This document shows, piece after piece, positions 27,101-37,765 of a stretch of 64,000 bases of DNA. Source of the DNA: Rotaria macrura (lineage: Eukaryota > Rotifera > Eurotatoria > Philodinida > Philodinidae); assembly GCA_900239685.1 (NCBI GenBank), contig OENT01000605.1, forward strand, positions 29,399 through 93,398. The letters run 5' to 3'. The notes beneath the pieces were generated by a model. That model ran no database searches, was not told the DNA's origin, and saw only the letters and a program-made list of their open reading frames with translations. Every line of letters begins with the position of its first letter. Positions within the stretch are counted from its first letter, which is position 1. The position numbers were made by a program, and so were the translations under genes.

Positions 27101-27720
27101 GAAAAATAATTTGACGATGCATACGTCGTTATAACAACCACAATGCCACTCAATGATGAAAATACACAATGAATGTACAATAGATAATCTCGACCTTGAA
27201 TTTCATTCATGAGAGATAGTATGTATATAATTTTTTTTTCGGTTATTTTTACCTGGTTTTAATAATGCCAATGATAACCATCCAATAATATGAAATATTC
27301 TACAAAACGTAAGAAAGAACAAAAAAATTAAAATTTTCTTTAGACTAATTGAAAATTACAGAGAAATTAATTTCACAAAACGGCATCCAAATTTATCAAT
27401 AAGAATTCCAACAATAAACGATGGTAAATCAAAAAATGCTATTCCCAATGTCAAACCATTCTGAAACAAAAATAAATCGAATCGAAATTCTCGAAAAACT
27501 AAATCTATCAAAAATTAGCTACTTGATATTGTTCAAGCTGTTGAAGACATTGATCGGTCGTCGTTGATGAACATAAATTTTGATAAATTTTATTTCGTGA
27601 TAAAACTTTAAAAATAGCTGGAAAACCATAGATTGTTCCACCTAGAAGGTTCATTTCAATCATTAGGAGTATTACACCAGACCATTTTCGATACGTATGA
27701 TTTTTTCTTGAACGATCCAT
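24179..27720 (-). CDS. SLC43-like (LAT3/LAT4-type) major facilitator transporter
   Basis: Plasma-membrane carrier of the major facilitator superfamily. SLC43 members move large neutral amino acids or nucleobases; the substrate here is unknown. I joined nine exons: 27523-27720, 27360-27460, 27253-27299, 27025-27194, 26585-26966, 24759-24854, 24532-24709, 24364-24481 and 24179-24304. All phases agree, giving 471 residues. TM1 is in WSGVILLMIEMNLLGGTIYGF, followed by an extracellular Cys pair (NLC, DQC). TM2 ends in GILIDKFGCR, a variant of MFS motif A. MWFSIFQ near the end of TM5 is typical of this family. A long polar loop between TM6 and TM7 contains TDESIILKYSKTK. Later helices include FLLGFKANKS and FPSAYIGRLSGIMWT, matching the family's FPSEHFG segment. 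Eight introns are 49-62 nt except one of 1730 nt, which contains a DNA transposon. Confidence 0.87.
25032..26040. mobile_element. 991-bp non-autonomous DNA transposon with 9-bp target duplication and palindrome-array ends
   Basis: The element proper is 25041-26031. It is flanked by exact direct repeats AGATAATAT at 25032-25040 and 26032-26040. Ends are inverted: left GGGTAGCCCGAAGTTCGCCA, and right, on the reverse strand, GGGTCGCCGAACTTCGCCAG. About 130-165 bp at each side consists of repeated palindromic units of the TTCGCCAATATTGGCGAA type, alternating with GTCCA(C/T)(A/T)TG-like spacers. The middle (about 25200-25860) is unrelated AT-rich DNA. Open frames there (25356-25634) start at TTG and resemble no transposase. 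A 9-bp duplication and GGG ends would fit Mutator-like elements, but that is inference. It sits inside the long intron of the SLC43-like gene. Confidence 0.85.
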
Positions 27721-29793
27721 TGTTTTTTATAAATTATCTTTACCAGAGAAAGTAAATGAATGACTGACATTTTTCATTTAGCATCTTTAACATCGGCTCC
27801 TTTTTTTTTATCTTGATAATGAACTCCAATTATTCAATTTCGAAATACAATCTACTCGTAAATTATTTTACAATTTGCACTTGTCAATATTACCATTAAC
27901 TAATTTATTTCATCCTATAGTTAACCGAGTTCCATGAAAGAATTTTTCTGAATTCAAACAAATTAGTGAATTTGGTTTGCTTTTCAAAATGTCAATAAGT
28001 TTAATAATTTAGAAAAACAATACTATTTTTCTTCTTTTAATGAACACTATCGATTGTTTTAGTATATCTGAAATATGATGAGGAACAAAAGGGAAATTGA
28101 AGTAGTTTGTCTTTCAAATACTATTACGGCGATGAAATCATATATATGAATGTGTTTGATTTGTCGGTTATAGAAAATTAATCTTCTACTATAATTATTT
28201 GCTTTCGAATCATTATTGACAAGTACATTCCTGTTTAGAACAACAGAATTTGTTGAATTATCTAAATATGTTCATCACGTTTCCTATAATAGATCACACC
28301 AAAGTATCAAGTAACTACTGTACTTATTAATCAGCGAAAGTGGTATTTGATTTCGATGACTGCCTCTATCACAGAAATGACGAACGACGTTGGTTAATGA
28401 CACTCTCGTAGAGAAGATTTCTTTTTCTATTGTTATTTAATCATTTCAGACGATCTAATCTAATACAATCATAACTGATTTCATAGAGACACGCATACAT
28501 TTACTAAGAGAATGAGTTGTTTTCATTATTTTTGAAGTTTCAAGGTTTCTTAATAATTTTAAAATCGTCGTTTGTTTCAACGATTAATTAGAATTAAAAA
28601 TGACTTCTCACATATATCCGTTGGTAAATAATACATGTTCAACACAGCTGATTTGTATCGTTGAGCTTTTCTTTACAGTTTTTTCGAATATCTGATATAA
28701 AATCCATTCTCTTACAAAATAAGTTACACTGCTTCCTTGCTTGCACTTCTCTAGAACAGCGATGTCGACCTTTCTAATTAGACAGACGCTTTTCTTTGTT
28801 TGTTTTCCATATCGCGAATATCAAGGAATTCTTCAAGAATAAATATCATAACTGATCGCTAATTTTCATTGAACTAAAATTAGCAAGACCAGCGACAATA
28901 GACAAGACACACCAGACAAACATATAAAAACACGTAATGAACAGTCCATGGATAGAGGGCAAAGGACAAACGAACGGCCACAGAAAGGAGACGCCGGTGA
29001 TAAGAGATTATAAGTTATAAAAAAAATTATCGCCGTGATGATAACGTCATCGCGAACCGGGAAAAAGAGAGAGAGAGAGAAAAATCAAGAAAGGTGAAGA
29101 GAAACGGGAAAGCATATAGGGGGACTTAAAAAAAGTCTCAGGGAAGTAGCTGAGGAACAATTCAATATTTTTTTCACCGATATGTGTAGTCATTTGTGCT
29201 CATAGCTAGCTCACAATGTTGTGTAGGTGTTAAAGATTATCCAATTACTATATGCATACATATTGAGCAACGTATTCCTTCAGGCATGGGAAGAGTCAAA
29301 TAGTTAATAGATTAAACGGTCATTAATTATTGGTAGTCAATAGTTTTCGTTCATACTTAACCTATATCAATCATTTCTTAGAACTTGATACTTGTCCTTT
29401 CATCGTTTCTGTATAATCGAACAATAAGAAATAGTTCAAATTGAAGCATTGAAATTCACAAGAAATAAGTTTGTTCAAACAAGTTTTTCAAATAAACAAG
29501 TCAAATACTTGTGAAAAAGGTGAAAATCGCGCCAGTATATTGAACAGATTTTTATTGAAAAATAAAGTTTGCTGTCAATAATATGCTCGTTGTGGACACA
29601 AAAATACTATTCATCAATTTGTTTTTTTTTCAAATTACATGTACAACTATTTTGAGATCTAGTAGAACTAATGAACATGCTAACGTGCGCAGCAAGGACA
29701 TTCGCAGCTGATCATCACAATGAAAACAGTTAAACATGACTTATTACGCATAGTAAGCGTACTGCATCATTTCCTCGATAGGAATTCAGATCC
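27721..29793. other. Gene-free interval upstream of the SLC43-like gene
   Basis: No exon or domain recognised on either strand. It presumably contains the promoter of the SLC43-like gene near 27.7-28.2 kb. A short GA-rich stretch lies near 29065-29085. Confidence 0.55.
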
Positions 29794-30039
29794 AATGAGT
29801 GATATTTCCAATTCGCTTGTTGGGCACGAACACGTATAATAATTGTTCATATATTAATCTATTTTTTTACTAAGAATGCTCTCTTTTCTTTCATCCATCT
29901 GTCTCCGTCATTTCTCTACTAGCTGGTAGACCGATGGATGAAAGAAAAGAGAGCATTCTTAGTAAAAAAAATAGATTAATATATGAACAATTATTATACG
30001 TGTTCGTGCCCAACAAGCGAATTGGGAATATCACTCATT
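29794..30039. repeat. Near-perfect inverted repeat, 106-bp arms, 33-bp spacer
   Basis: The left arm 29794-29899 is the reverse complement of 29933-30039. By eye I see one substitution (TTTCC versus TTCCC) and one T-run length difference. A transcript through it would fold into a hairpin of over 100 bp. No flanking target duplication was found, and the arms do not match the other elements in this window. An ATG at 29934 opens a 69-codon frame through the right arm, but its product is unrecognised. Confidence 0.85.
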
Positions 30040-30289
30040 ACCACGGCAACGGACTTTTGTTAATATCGACCTCTAAATGCAGAGTTTGTTGGGTTCTATC
30101 ATTCTTAAAATATAAATTCTTCTATTGTTACAATCAAGTATAAGTTCGATTACATCGTTTTCAACTGTACTACTAGATTAGTGAAGATTTGTATCTCATC
30201 GTTGGTTACAAACAAGAACATAGTTACTATATTCTGCCCATCCATACGAGGACGACGATACATATGAACCACTTGTCATCGGTTGAGAT

Positions 30290-31080
30290 TCAGAAATAAT
30301 TCAAAAAAAACATCCATATTCCGGTTGGATTTTTCTCAATGTGCAGACGAAATCTATGTCTACCAAAGGAATACGGAATTCTACCGTGAACTTCGACAGA
30401 AGGAGATAGTGGACTGTGTACAACCAATCGACCATTATCTTCTATAGAAGTACCCTCAAGGCAATGCTCAAAGACATCTGTCAAGGTTTCTGCCTTTGAA
30501 ACCATCTAAGAACGATCAGATAGAATTTTATCATTGGAATCAGAAGATGTTGAAACTATTTTCAGCTGATATGCCAACGATGTTGATTCATCTTGTGCGA
30601 TATTATTTAATGATAGAACATTCGTAAGTTCGGTTTTCATAGCGCCGATTGTGCCATTCATTTGTTAAGATCTATGTACTTCATTAAGATCATCATATTT
30701 ATGCAAATGTTTGATTTATTCACAGACAACTTCCAGTTCTTGAGATATTGTGTCTAAATTAATATAAGGATCAGTTTTATGAAGAATCGTTTATTGAAAA
30801 TGGAGTTTTTATTTGTATCCGAATGTTCCTCATTTGTTCGACGAGTTTCTTTAGCTACTTGTTGAATTTTCATAATCAAGTTTTGTTCCTATTCATCAAT
30901 CTAATTAAGCAAGGAATTTCGTTGATTCTTATCTTCAATGACGTTTGCTTGAAGACCGTCGTGTTGAATAATGATGTTATCTAATTCCTGAATTTGTATT
31001 TTTCAATGGTTAGCAACGTTTTTTGTACAAAATGTTGATTCACAACTTTCAAATTTAAATAATTTGGAATTTTTTTTAAT
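30290..31080 (-). pseudogene. Decayed B-box/coiled-coil (TRIM-like) gene
   Basis: Broken relative of the intact gene at 33220-34329, on the same strand. Near 31060-31000 the translation VNQHFVQKTLLTIEKYKF aligns with the end of a B-box (intact copy CSKVFCRKHVLEHRDILN). Near 30985-30830, QIQELDNIIIQHDGLQAN, then stop codons, then LIMKIQQVAKETRRTNE follows the intact copy's LDEIVLEHDIL and SIKKVQQAAEEAREK. The distal part 30505-30290 stays open and ends PYSFGRHRFRLHIEKNPTGIWMFF, parallel to YSLGKHTIRFIMKEKKGKYC. At least three in-frame stops (two inside the coiled-coil part) mark it as non-functional. The zinc-binding start is lost or unreadable. Confidence 0.65.
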
Positions 31081-31820
31081 ATGTCATTCACGATGTCTTT
31101 GAAGTCGCACACCTCATGAAAAGAAGTAATGCTTTGGTTCTAAGAGAAGAAGAAGAACTGTAGTCTGTTATTTTAGTTTTGTCTACATAAAGAAAACAAC
31201 ATGCAGATATGTGGAAGAAGAGGAAAAAACCAATCGAATATTTGACAAGTACTACATCAATCAGCCTGTATGATCTGTTTGCAGCTAGGCAAAATAACAA
31301 TAGATTTCTGACGAACATACTGTTAATCATGATTTGTGCATGAAATACCTCAATCAATCCATATAATACCTACTCAATATTACTAGCATTGCTTGTAATG
31401 GTGTGTTTTTTCCGATCAGTTCAAGTTTTAATCTCAGCTGGTTCAATCCCAATGAAGGATATGCTCGTAGAAGTATAGCTACATTCTAAATTCCATACTT
31501 TTTAAAACAATGCGTTTCATATTATAGATAGTAATCGATTGACTTGTTTTGTATGATTTCTTTTTTCAGATTTCATTATTCACTTAGGCTATTTTCATAA
31601 ATCTTTTCTTGATACCATCAAGACTACATAAATCAATGATTAAACGAATGATTTCAAAGTTCTTTGTCTATGAAAACATTATTCTGTCTTACTTATAATA
31701 ATCCCTTTCGTTCTTGAAGCTAAATCTCACAGAAAAACCAATCGCATGTTGTTGTTTTTTTTCTGTTGACTGCTCTTTACATTCAAATCAATTCGGAGGT
31801 CAAAAAATCAGACATTAACT

Positions 31821-32033
31821 CTTGTAAGATCAGATAAAATCGTACGAAAAATCGTGGTTTCAGATATCTTACATCTATTGGTACAGTAAGATCTTACTGT
31901 TGCATAAGATTTTCTATAATCTTAAAATCAGATCTGACAGAAGAACAAGATTTGTCAAGAATTTTAGAGTAAGACTTGATGTCAGACTTCTGAAACCACG
32001 ATTTTGTGTACGATTTTTCGTCAGATCTTACAA
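31821..32033. mobile_element. MITE-like inverted-repeat element
   Basis: Arms at about 31821-31875 and 31978-32033 are imperfect inverted copies of each other, sharing CTTGTAAGATC, AAAAATCGT and ATCGTGGTTTCAGA. The interior and flanks carry further AAGATCAGAT-like repeats. There is no coding capacity. I could not find a clear target duplication, so the true ends are uncertain. Confidence 0.55.
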
Positions 32034-32310
32034 GATCATAAAGATCAGATGCAGAATCTTGTCTGATCTTAGTATCCGATTATTTGCCCTGGCCACTTGA
32101 ACATTCCATATTGTAATCGTTTTGTGTCATAAACTTTTACATTGTTCGAACTTTGATATTGAACATAGTTCTATTATCTCTTTGACAATTGTAATATCAG
32201 TTGGATATTAATGTTGCCTGATATTTTATTTCGGATGATCTAATCGAATTCGATGATGATCACCTTTGCAAGATCTTGATAACTGAAATGTGTATCTCTG
32301 AAAATATCGA

Positions 32311-32775
32311 CTTTGATCTAGGGGTGGTACTTTACTTTTACTTTCCAAAAGTAAAGTAAATAAGTTATTTACTATTTACTTTCGTAAAGTAAATAAACTA
32401 TTTACTATTTACTTTAGTAAAGTAAATAAATTATTTACTATTTACTTTTGTAAAGTAAATAAAACCATTTACTATTTACTTTTGTAAAGTAAATAAAACT
32501 ATTTACTTTTACTTAGTAAAGTAACTATTAAATAATTTTTAAGTGGCGCAAGTCTTACAAAAATTTGAAAAAAAAATTTATTTACTTCTATAAAAGTAAA
32601 TAGTAAATAGTTTATTTACTTTTACAAAAGTAAATAGTAAATAATTTATTTACTCTACAAAAGTAAATAGTAAATAGTTTATTTACTTTTACTAAAGTGA
32701 ATAGTAAATAGTTTATTTACTTTACTTATTTACTTTTTGAAAAAGTAAAGTAAATATACCACCCCTGCTTTGATC
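32311..32775. mobile_element. hAT-type non-autonomous element made of AGTAAATAGTAAATA repeats
   Basis: The element is 32319-32767, flanked by the exact 8-bp repeat CTTTGATC (32311-32318 and 32768-32775). Ends are TAGGGGTGGTA on the left and, on the reverse strand, CAGGGGTGGTA, close to the CAGGGGT ends typical of hAT elements. The left arm (to about 32530) consists of TTTACTATTTACTTT(T/C)GTAAAGTAAATAAA units. The right arm (from about 32566) is the inverted array. Only about 40 bp of unique sequence lies between. There is no open frame; it must depend on a transposase elsewhere. Confidence 0.85.
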
Positions 32776-33219
32776 TGATCGGAATAAAAAGTATTTGGAG
32801 ATTTCGGATCGTGATTATTCTTGAATTTTGATACCATATTCGAATTCATGGATCACATCTGGTGAATCCAACTAGATTGTATTTTAATGATCAGTAACTA
32901 AACTCCCTCATCTTTTTCAAAATGAAAACTGATGATCTTGAGCTAGATTGATGATGTAATCGATGGGTAATGTTTCTATTATTCTCATAAAGAAGATACG
33001 TATAAGTCAAAAAAGAACGAAAGTTAATTTGAAAAGTCTACGAAGAACTGATAGTTTATAACAATTTCGATGAATGAATCATAAGAATTGAGAATCATCT
33101 GACAATCAAATTTTATCGAAATTTTGTCAAATTTTTTATAGCTGTAGGAAAAATCTATTTATCTGTCAATCAGGGTAAGATTATATTTCGTTGTTCACTC
33201 CGAAAAGTGACATAGATAT

Positions 33220-34329
33220 TTATTGCTCTCGATTGTTAGATATCAGTTGAATACAATCGCCAACATCGTACATATAAAACAATAATTGCCAAGGAGATGG
33301 ACACAATGCACTATTAACGTGCATTTCTCTCGTCATTTTAGTTTCTTGTTCGATGCAAATAATCTTTTGATTGTCGCAATCGAGCAACAGTTCGATTTCT
33401 AGCATAGTATTGGATTTCTTGCTTCTAAAGTTTTTACTAACTTGTTTGCCAGCAGTAAGAGGAATCGTTTTACCATCACTGCACCAACCATATACTGATG
33501 GTTTCATGTTAGATTCTTCCTGTTTATCTGATTTCATTGTCGATGTAATACCGAAAAACCAGCAATATTTTCCTTTTTTTTCCTTCATGATAAATCGAAT
33601 TGTATGTTTGCCCAGTGAATATTCGCGTGTTCCACACACAAATCCATCACTAGCACTCGAACCAATATGTGTAGCCATAGAACCATTCTGTTCAATACGT
33701 ATGTTACCAAGTCTTTCTCCAAATCTTTCATCATGCTTTAAATGTATTTTTTCTTCAAAGAAACACATATTAGCAACAAGAATCTTTGTTGGATCTTCAC
33801 GAATGTTAATAACACTAGAAATATCAGTGACGTCATGCTTCAATTTTTCTAACGCATTCGACCATGTAAAAAGATCATTTTCAACATTGTCATCATCCGT
33901 TCGAGCTCTTCGTAATCGTTCAGCAAGATCGTGTAATTTTTTCGATGCTTGTCCTGTACATGTATGCTCTGATGAGAAGCCGAAAAGAAATTTATGATTT
34001 AATTTACATTTACCTTTGTGTGTATTAAATAATGCCAATAGTTTTTCTCGTGCTTCTTCTGCTGCTTGTTGAACTTTCTTGATTGAATCTTGTTCCCATT
34101 TGCTAATTCGTTCGAGAAGAATACGATAAGAGTTGTCTTGATCACTATAATCAGTCGTTGTCTGTCGTAGAATGTCGTGTTCAAGAACGATTTCATCTAA
34201 CCGATAATTTAAAATATCTCGATGCTCAAGCACATGTTTTCGACAAAATACTTTTGAACATCCCTCGCATTTGAAAATTCCCACAGTCTTATCATTACAA
34301 ATCGTGCATGCTGCTCTTGTTGATGTCAT
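33220..34329 (-). CDS. B-box zinc-finger, coiled-coil (TRIM-like) protein
   Basis: Open frame of 369 residues. Residues 8-40 are a B-box-type zinc finger: CTIC, then FKCEGCSKVFCRKHVLEHR, with the Cys/His ligands in order. A long charged coiled-coil follows at about 60-175 (ISKWEQDSIKKVQQAAEEAR, then LHDLAERLRRARTDDDNVE). The C-terminal 140 residues have a beta-rich look (SLGKHTIRFIMKEKKGKYCW, VYGWCSDGKT). This may be a SPRY- or TRAF-like ligand-binding module, but I cannot identify it. There is no RING. Similar B-box/coiled-coil genes are, to my knowledge, numerous in bdelloid rotifers. A 60-nt stretch, 33954-34013, has GT..AG ends, typical size and no in-frame stop. Removing it would give 349 residues and join THKG to QASKKLHDL, so it is probably an intron. 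Confidence 0.82.
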   Translation of the reverse strand: MTSTRAACTICNDKTVGIFKCEGCSKVFCRKHVLEHRDILNYRLDEIVLEHDILRQTTTDYSDQDNSYRILLERISKWEQDSIKKVQQAAEEAREKLLALFNTHKGKCKLNHKFLFGFSSEHTCTGQASKKLHDLAERLRRARTDDDNVENDLFTWSNALEKLKHDVTDISSVINIREDPTKILVANMCFFEEKIHLKHDERFGERLGNIRIEQNGSMATHIGSSASDGFVCGTREYSLGKHTIRFIMKEKKGKYCWFFGITSTMKSDKQEESNMKPSVYGWCSDGKTIPLTAGKQVSKNFRSKKSNTMLEIELLLDCDNQKIICIEQETKMTREMHVNSALCPSPWQLLFYMYDVGDCIQLISNNREQ

Positions 34330-37300
34330 AACAGATAGTGTTTCTCTAACACAAGCGATAGTAATAAAACTATCATACGCTCGATTTCATGTTTTGTATA
34401 CTAGAGACTGAAAGGCAAATACATGAAGGAGAAGTGCTTATTCAATTGAAGCAAATGGTGTTGCCCTTGAGCACATCTCAACTCAATACTTTCGTATAAT
34501 AAATTCTTCTGCAGAATATGTTTGCCGACAAATGGTACCCTATACAATAATCAATCAAAACATTAATGAGAGACGCATGTATACTGAAAACAAATTTCAT
34601 AAAGGAGAAAAGATATTAATTGTGCGCATTTCTTTCCACCCCATGCTATATATGAAATGAGATGATGTTTTCGTTGCATAAACTTTAAAACAAATACTGA
34701 AAGGAATCGAGGTCTCGTAGCAATAGTGTAGTTTCCTAATTTTTAAAGATGTGTCAACGTACAATCACACCGACGTCATTTGACGTTTTATTTTGATATA
34801 ATCAACGTTGCTTAAAAATTTTATGGAAATATTCATGGCATATTTTCTATAAAAAGAAAGATGGTATTCAAAATTTGATTTATTTTTGTCCATATTTGTT
34901 TTCTTATAATCAATTTAAATCTCGATTAGTTAGAATTAATTAATTAATTTTCGAAAGTAGCTATTTTATCATTAGTGATTATCCCCAGCGATTCGATCAT
35001 ACGTATATCAAACGGTTTCCGATCGTGCTTAACTGTATTAAATCTTGTTATCACTTATCTTAACATTCCAGTCGATTTACTAAAGGTTTCTTGTAAACGC
35101 TTCTATTCCTTAATCTATACCATGGCTGTTTTATATGTACGAAGAGCAGGCATATCAAGAAAAGGAAAATAAAGATTGCGAAAGTCAGCGTGATATGCAG
35201 GACATGATTTGATTGCTGAACATCTAGCTATGGAGTCTTTAAAAATGCAAGAATGCGTATTTTTCTTATTTCTTTTAGGTCTATTTTCCTGATGAAATGC
35301 AATTTTGGCTAGAAACAAATGACAATAGAATAAGAAGGGAAGCCCTCTCCCCAATGACACGAGCCTGGGAGGAAAAGAAAACGTATAAACAGTGCATAAT
35401 TGGAGATGACGAACAAAAAGGAAAAACACTGAACTCGAAGTATGAATTCAAAGAAATAGTATCTAATAATTTCAATAAACTATCATTGATAGTCATACTT
35501 TTGGATGGCTTTCATCCTGAACAATGGCACTATGACAAGACTTAAAATGTCTTGATATTTTTTCAAAATGTGTCTGGCCTAATTTCTTAATTGTCAGATC
35601 TAGGCCACTGCAATTTCCTATTGGAAGCATATATTTTCTCTAGCCATAGAAAAATTTGATGCAATAATTAATTAATATGTTTCATCCAAGAAATCGATCG
35701 AAATTCTTTGTATGATTAAATCAAACCGATATTCACTCGCAAAATTTCTTCCAAACTTTTTAGTGTTTCACCAAATAGAGTAAGGAAAAAAATCATACTC
35801 TTTCAATAACGAAGTTATCGATCGAAACGAATTGGAATACGTTTTATTAGTATTTTTCTTCAATAAACAAGGAATGGATATATAAGTGTTTACTTGAATC
35901 GATGAAACTTTCAAAATAAAATCACGAGTTATTTCGAATCGAATTAAATCTACTTAATTTCTTCCACACAAACCTACAGCTTATGTCGAGTTCTAGAATG
36001 TTTTCTCATGCTTTGCTATAACAAAGTTATTTAAAAAAAAAACAAAAAAATCGAAATTTTATACGGCATATACTATGACTGATCAGAATATCCGTTTTTA
36101 TTTTGTTGAATTTCGTCCTTAAATCATCTATAGTACTGATTATGTTATGTAACGATTGCTATGCATTTTTGTCGATTCCACACTGCTAAAGGTATTAAAT
36201 GGGAAATTGTGATCTATAGCATATAATCCATTTTTAAAATGATGTAAATTTTACATACGAAGAATAATAAAGAGTAGAACTATTCAACAGTTTTCTCGAT
36301 TGATAACAAACTAATTTCTCCACCCTCGACTCCAGACGAATCATCAAGATTTGACCACCACAACTATCTAGAATAGACTATTAGATCGATATCTATGTTC
36401 ATAGAATATACGCATACTTGAAATCATTTTTGAAGTGCACGGTTTTTTCTCATTTTCAATCGAACAATAGATTAAATTACCATTCGATAATTCTTAAAAA
36501 TAAAACTACTGGATGAACCATAGAGATTACAATACTTAATATGTTGCAAGTATCTCAGCAGAGATCAACAATGTAAGCTTGATTCTCTCTTTAAAAGATA
36601 TGCCATAAATACCCTATCTTCATGGGACCAATTCATTTTGAATGTGGGAGACACTGTAAAAACAAGTCTATAGGGAATTGCTGTTGAAGTTTGTGTTGAA
36701 CTTTTCATGGCGCATCTGTTAAAGAGAGAAGCTAAATTCTACGGTTGATCTGTGTTGAGATACTTGCAAAATATCAAGTGTTGCAATCTTTATGCTTCGC
36801 TCGATATTTCTTGTACTTCACTTGTTTTCGCTCGGCAACGGCAGTCATCTTTAAGTAGCCTACGTTAAGTTTTGGATTCATCACGAAAATATTGTGAAAA
36901 AGAGAGACGTTTCCTACCTTGTGGTAAGTCTGCACTAGCTGCCGGACTTCTATACACTTAGTATCACAGTTTTATGGTCAATTAAAGATTTATACTTGAA
37001 AAAGTACAGAATCGAAAAATCTATGAATGACAATGAAAATTTGATATTATTTTTTATCGACGTATCATAGATCTGACTTGCTTCAAATTAGTAGGTAAAT
37101 CTGTTGTACGTAAGAAAATGCTATGCACATACATAGATATTTATTGAATCCAGAAAACAACGTTTGATGAAACACGACTCAAATCTCCCTATTGGATCTT
37201 TTGATAAACATGAAGAATTTTTATCATCGTATGGATAACCTAGGAATCGATTTCTTTGATTTACTAATTCTAATGTTGATCTCTGCAGTAGTCATGGTTC

Positions 37301-37765
37301 AAATGAACTTTCGCAATTCACTATCCTCTAGATTATCGTAACATCAAATACAGATGTTTTTTACAGAAAAAACAATATATGCTAAGTATGATGAAGAGAT
37401 GTGTATGTACAATCAACTACTTTGCTGCAAGCATAGACATTTGACTTTGGATCAATAAAGAAGGAATAAATTATTTAAATGAAAACTGAACTGATAAGTT
37501 CATACATCATTTAAATCGAAACTTGTCGATGTTTATTATTGAAGTCAATATTCACTTTTATGATTCCTATGAAAAGAATCTATCGATTCAGATAAGATTT
37601 TTCTTCAATTATTTCATTGCCCTTGATTCATTCTCTGCTTCATTTCAATCGATAAGATAAATGAAAATAGTGTGTCACATTCAAATCATTTCATTGCTCT
37701 CAATTCATTTTCACGTCCAAAATAAACTACTATTCCATCTTGTATTACCAGCAAACTATTATAAA
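34330..37765. other. Interval between B-box and SLC22-like genes
   Basis: No gene recognised. ORFs at 34975-35172 and 35297-35545 are short and of unknown meaning. A MITE occupies 36521-36791 (separate entry). The last 150 bp before 37766 is the presumed 5'UTR of the transporter; an in-frame ATG at 37661 would add 35 residues but gives an atypical N-terminus. Confidence 0.55.
36521..36791. mobile_element. MITE, about 270 bp with 80-90-bp inverted ends
   Basis: The left end (36521-36607) and the right end (about 36705-36791) align in inverted orientation over 80-90 bp at roughly 80 percent by eye. Shared blocks include TTGCAAGTATCTCA, AGATCAAC and TCTCTCTTTAA. TA lies at each outer edge, compatible with a Tc1/mariner-type MITE. 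There is no coding capacity. Confidence 0.65.

Noticed and set aside
31439-31465. GGTTCAATCCC resembling a tRNA B box
   Set aside because: No A box or acceptor-stem pairing at the right distance; no cloverleaf could be drawn.
33371-33997. 208-codon plus-strand ORF opposite the B-box gene
   Set aside because: It is the antisense shadow of the B-box protein frame, which has clear domains and parallels the decayed copy.
37661-37765. Upstream in-frame ATG extending the SLC22-like protein by 35 residues
   Set aside because: The family begins at MKFDDFL-like sequence; the extension is a non-homologous hydrophobic leader probably in the 5'UTR.
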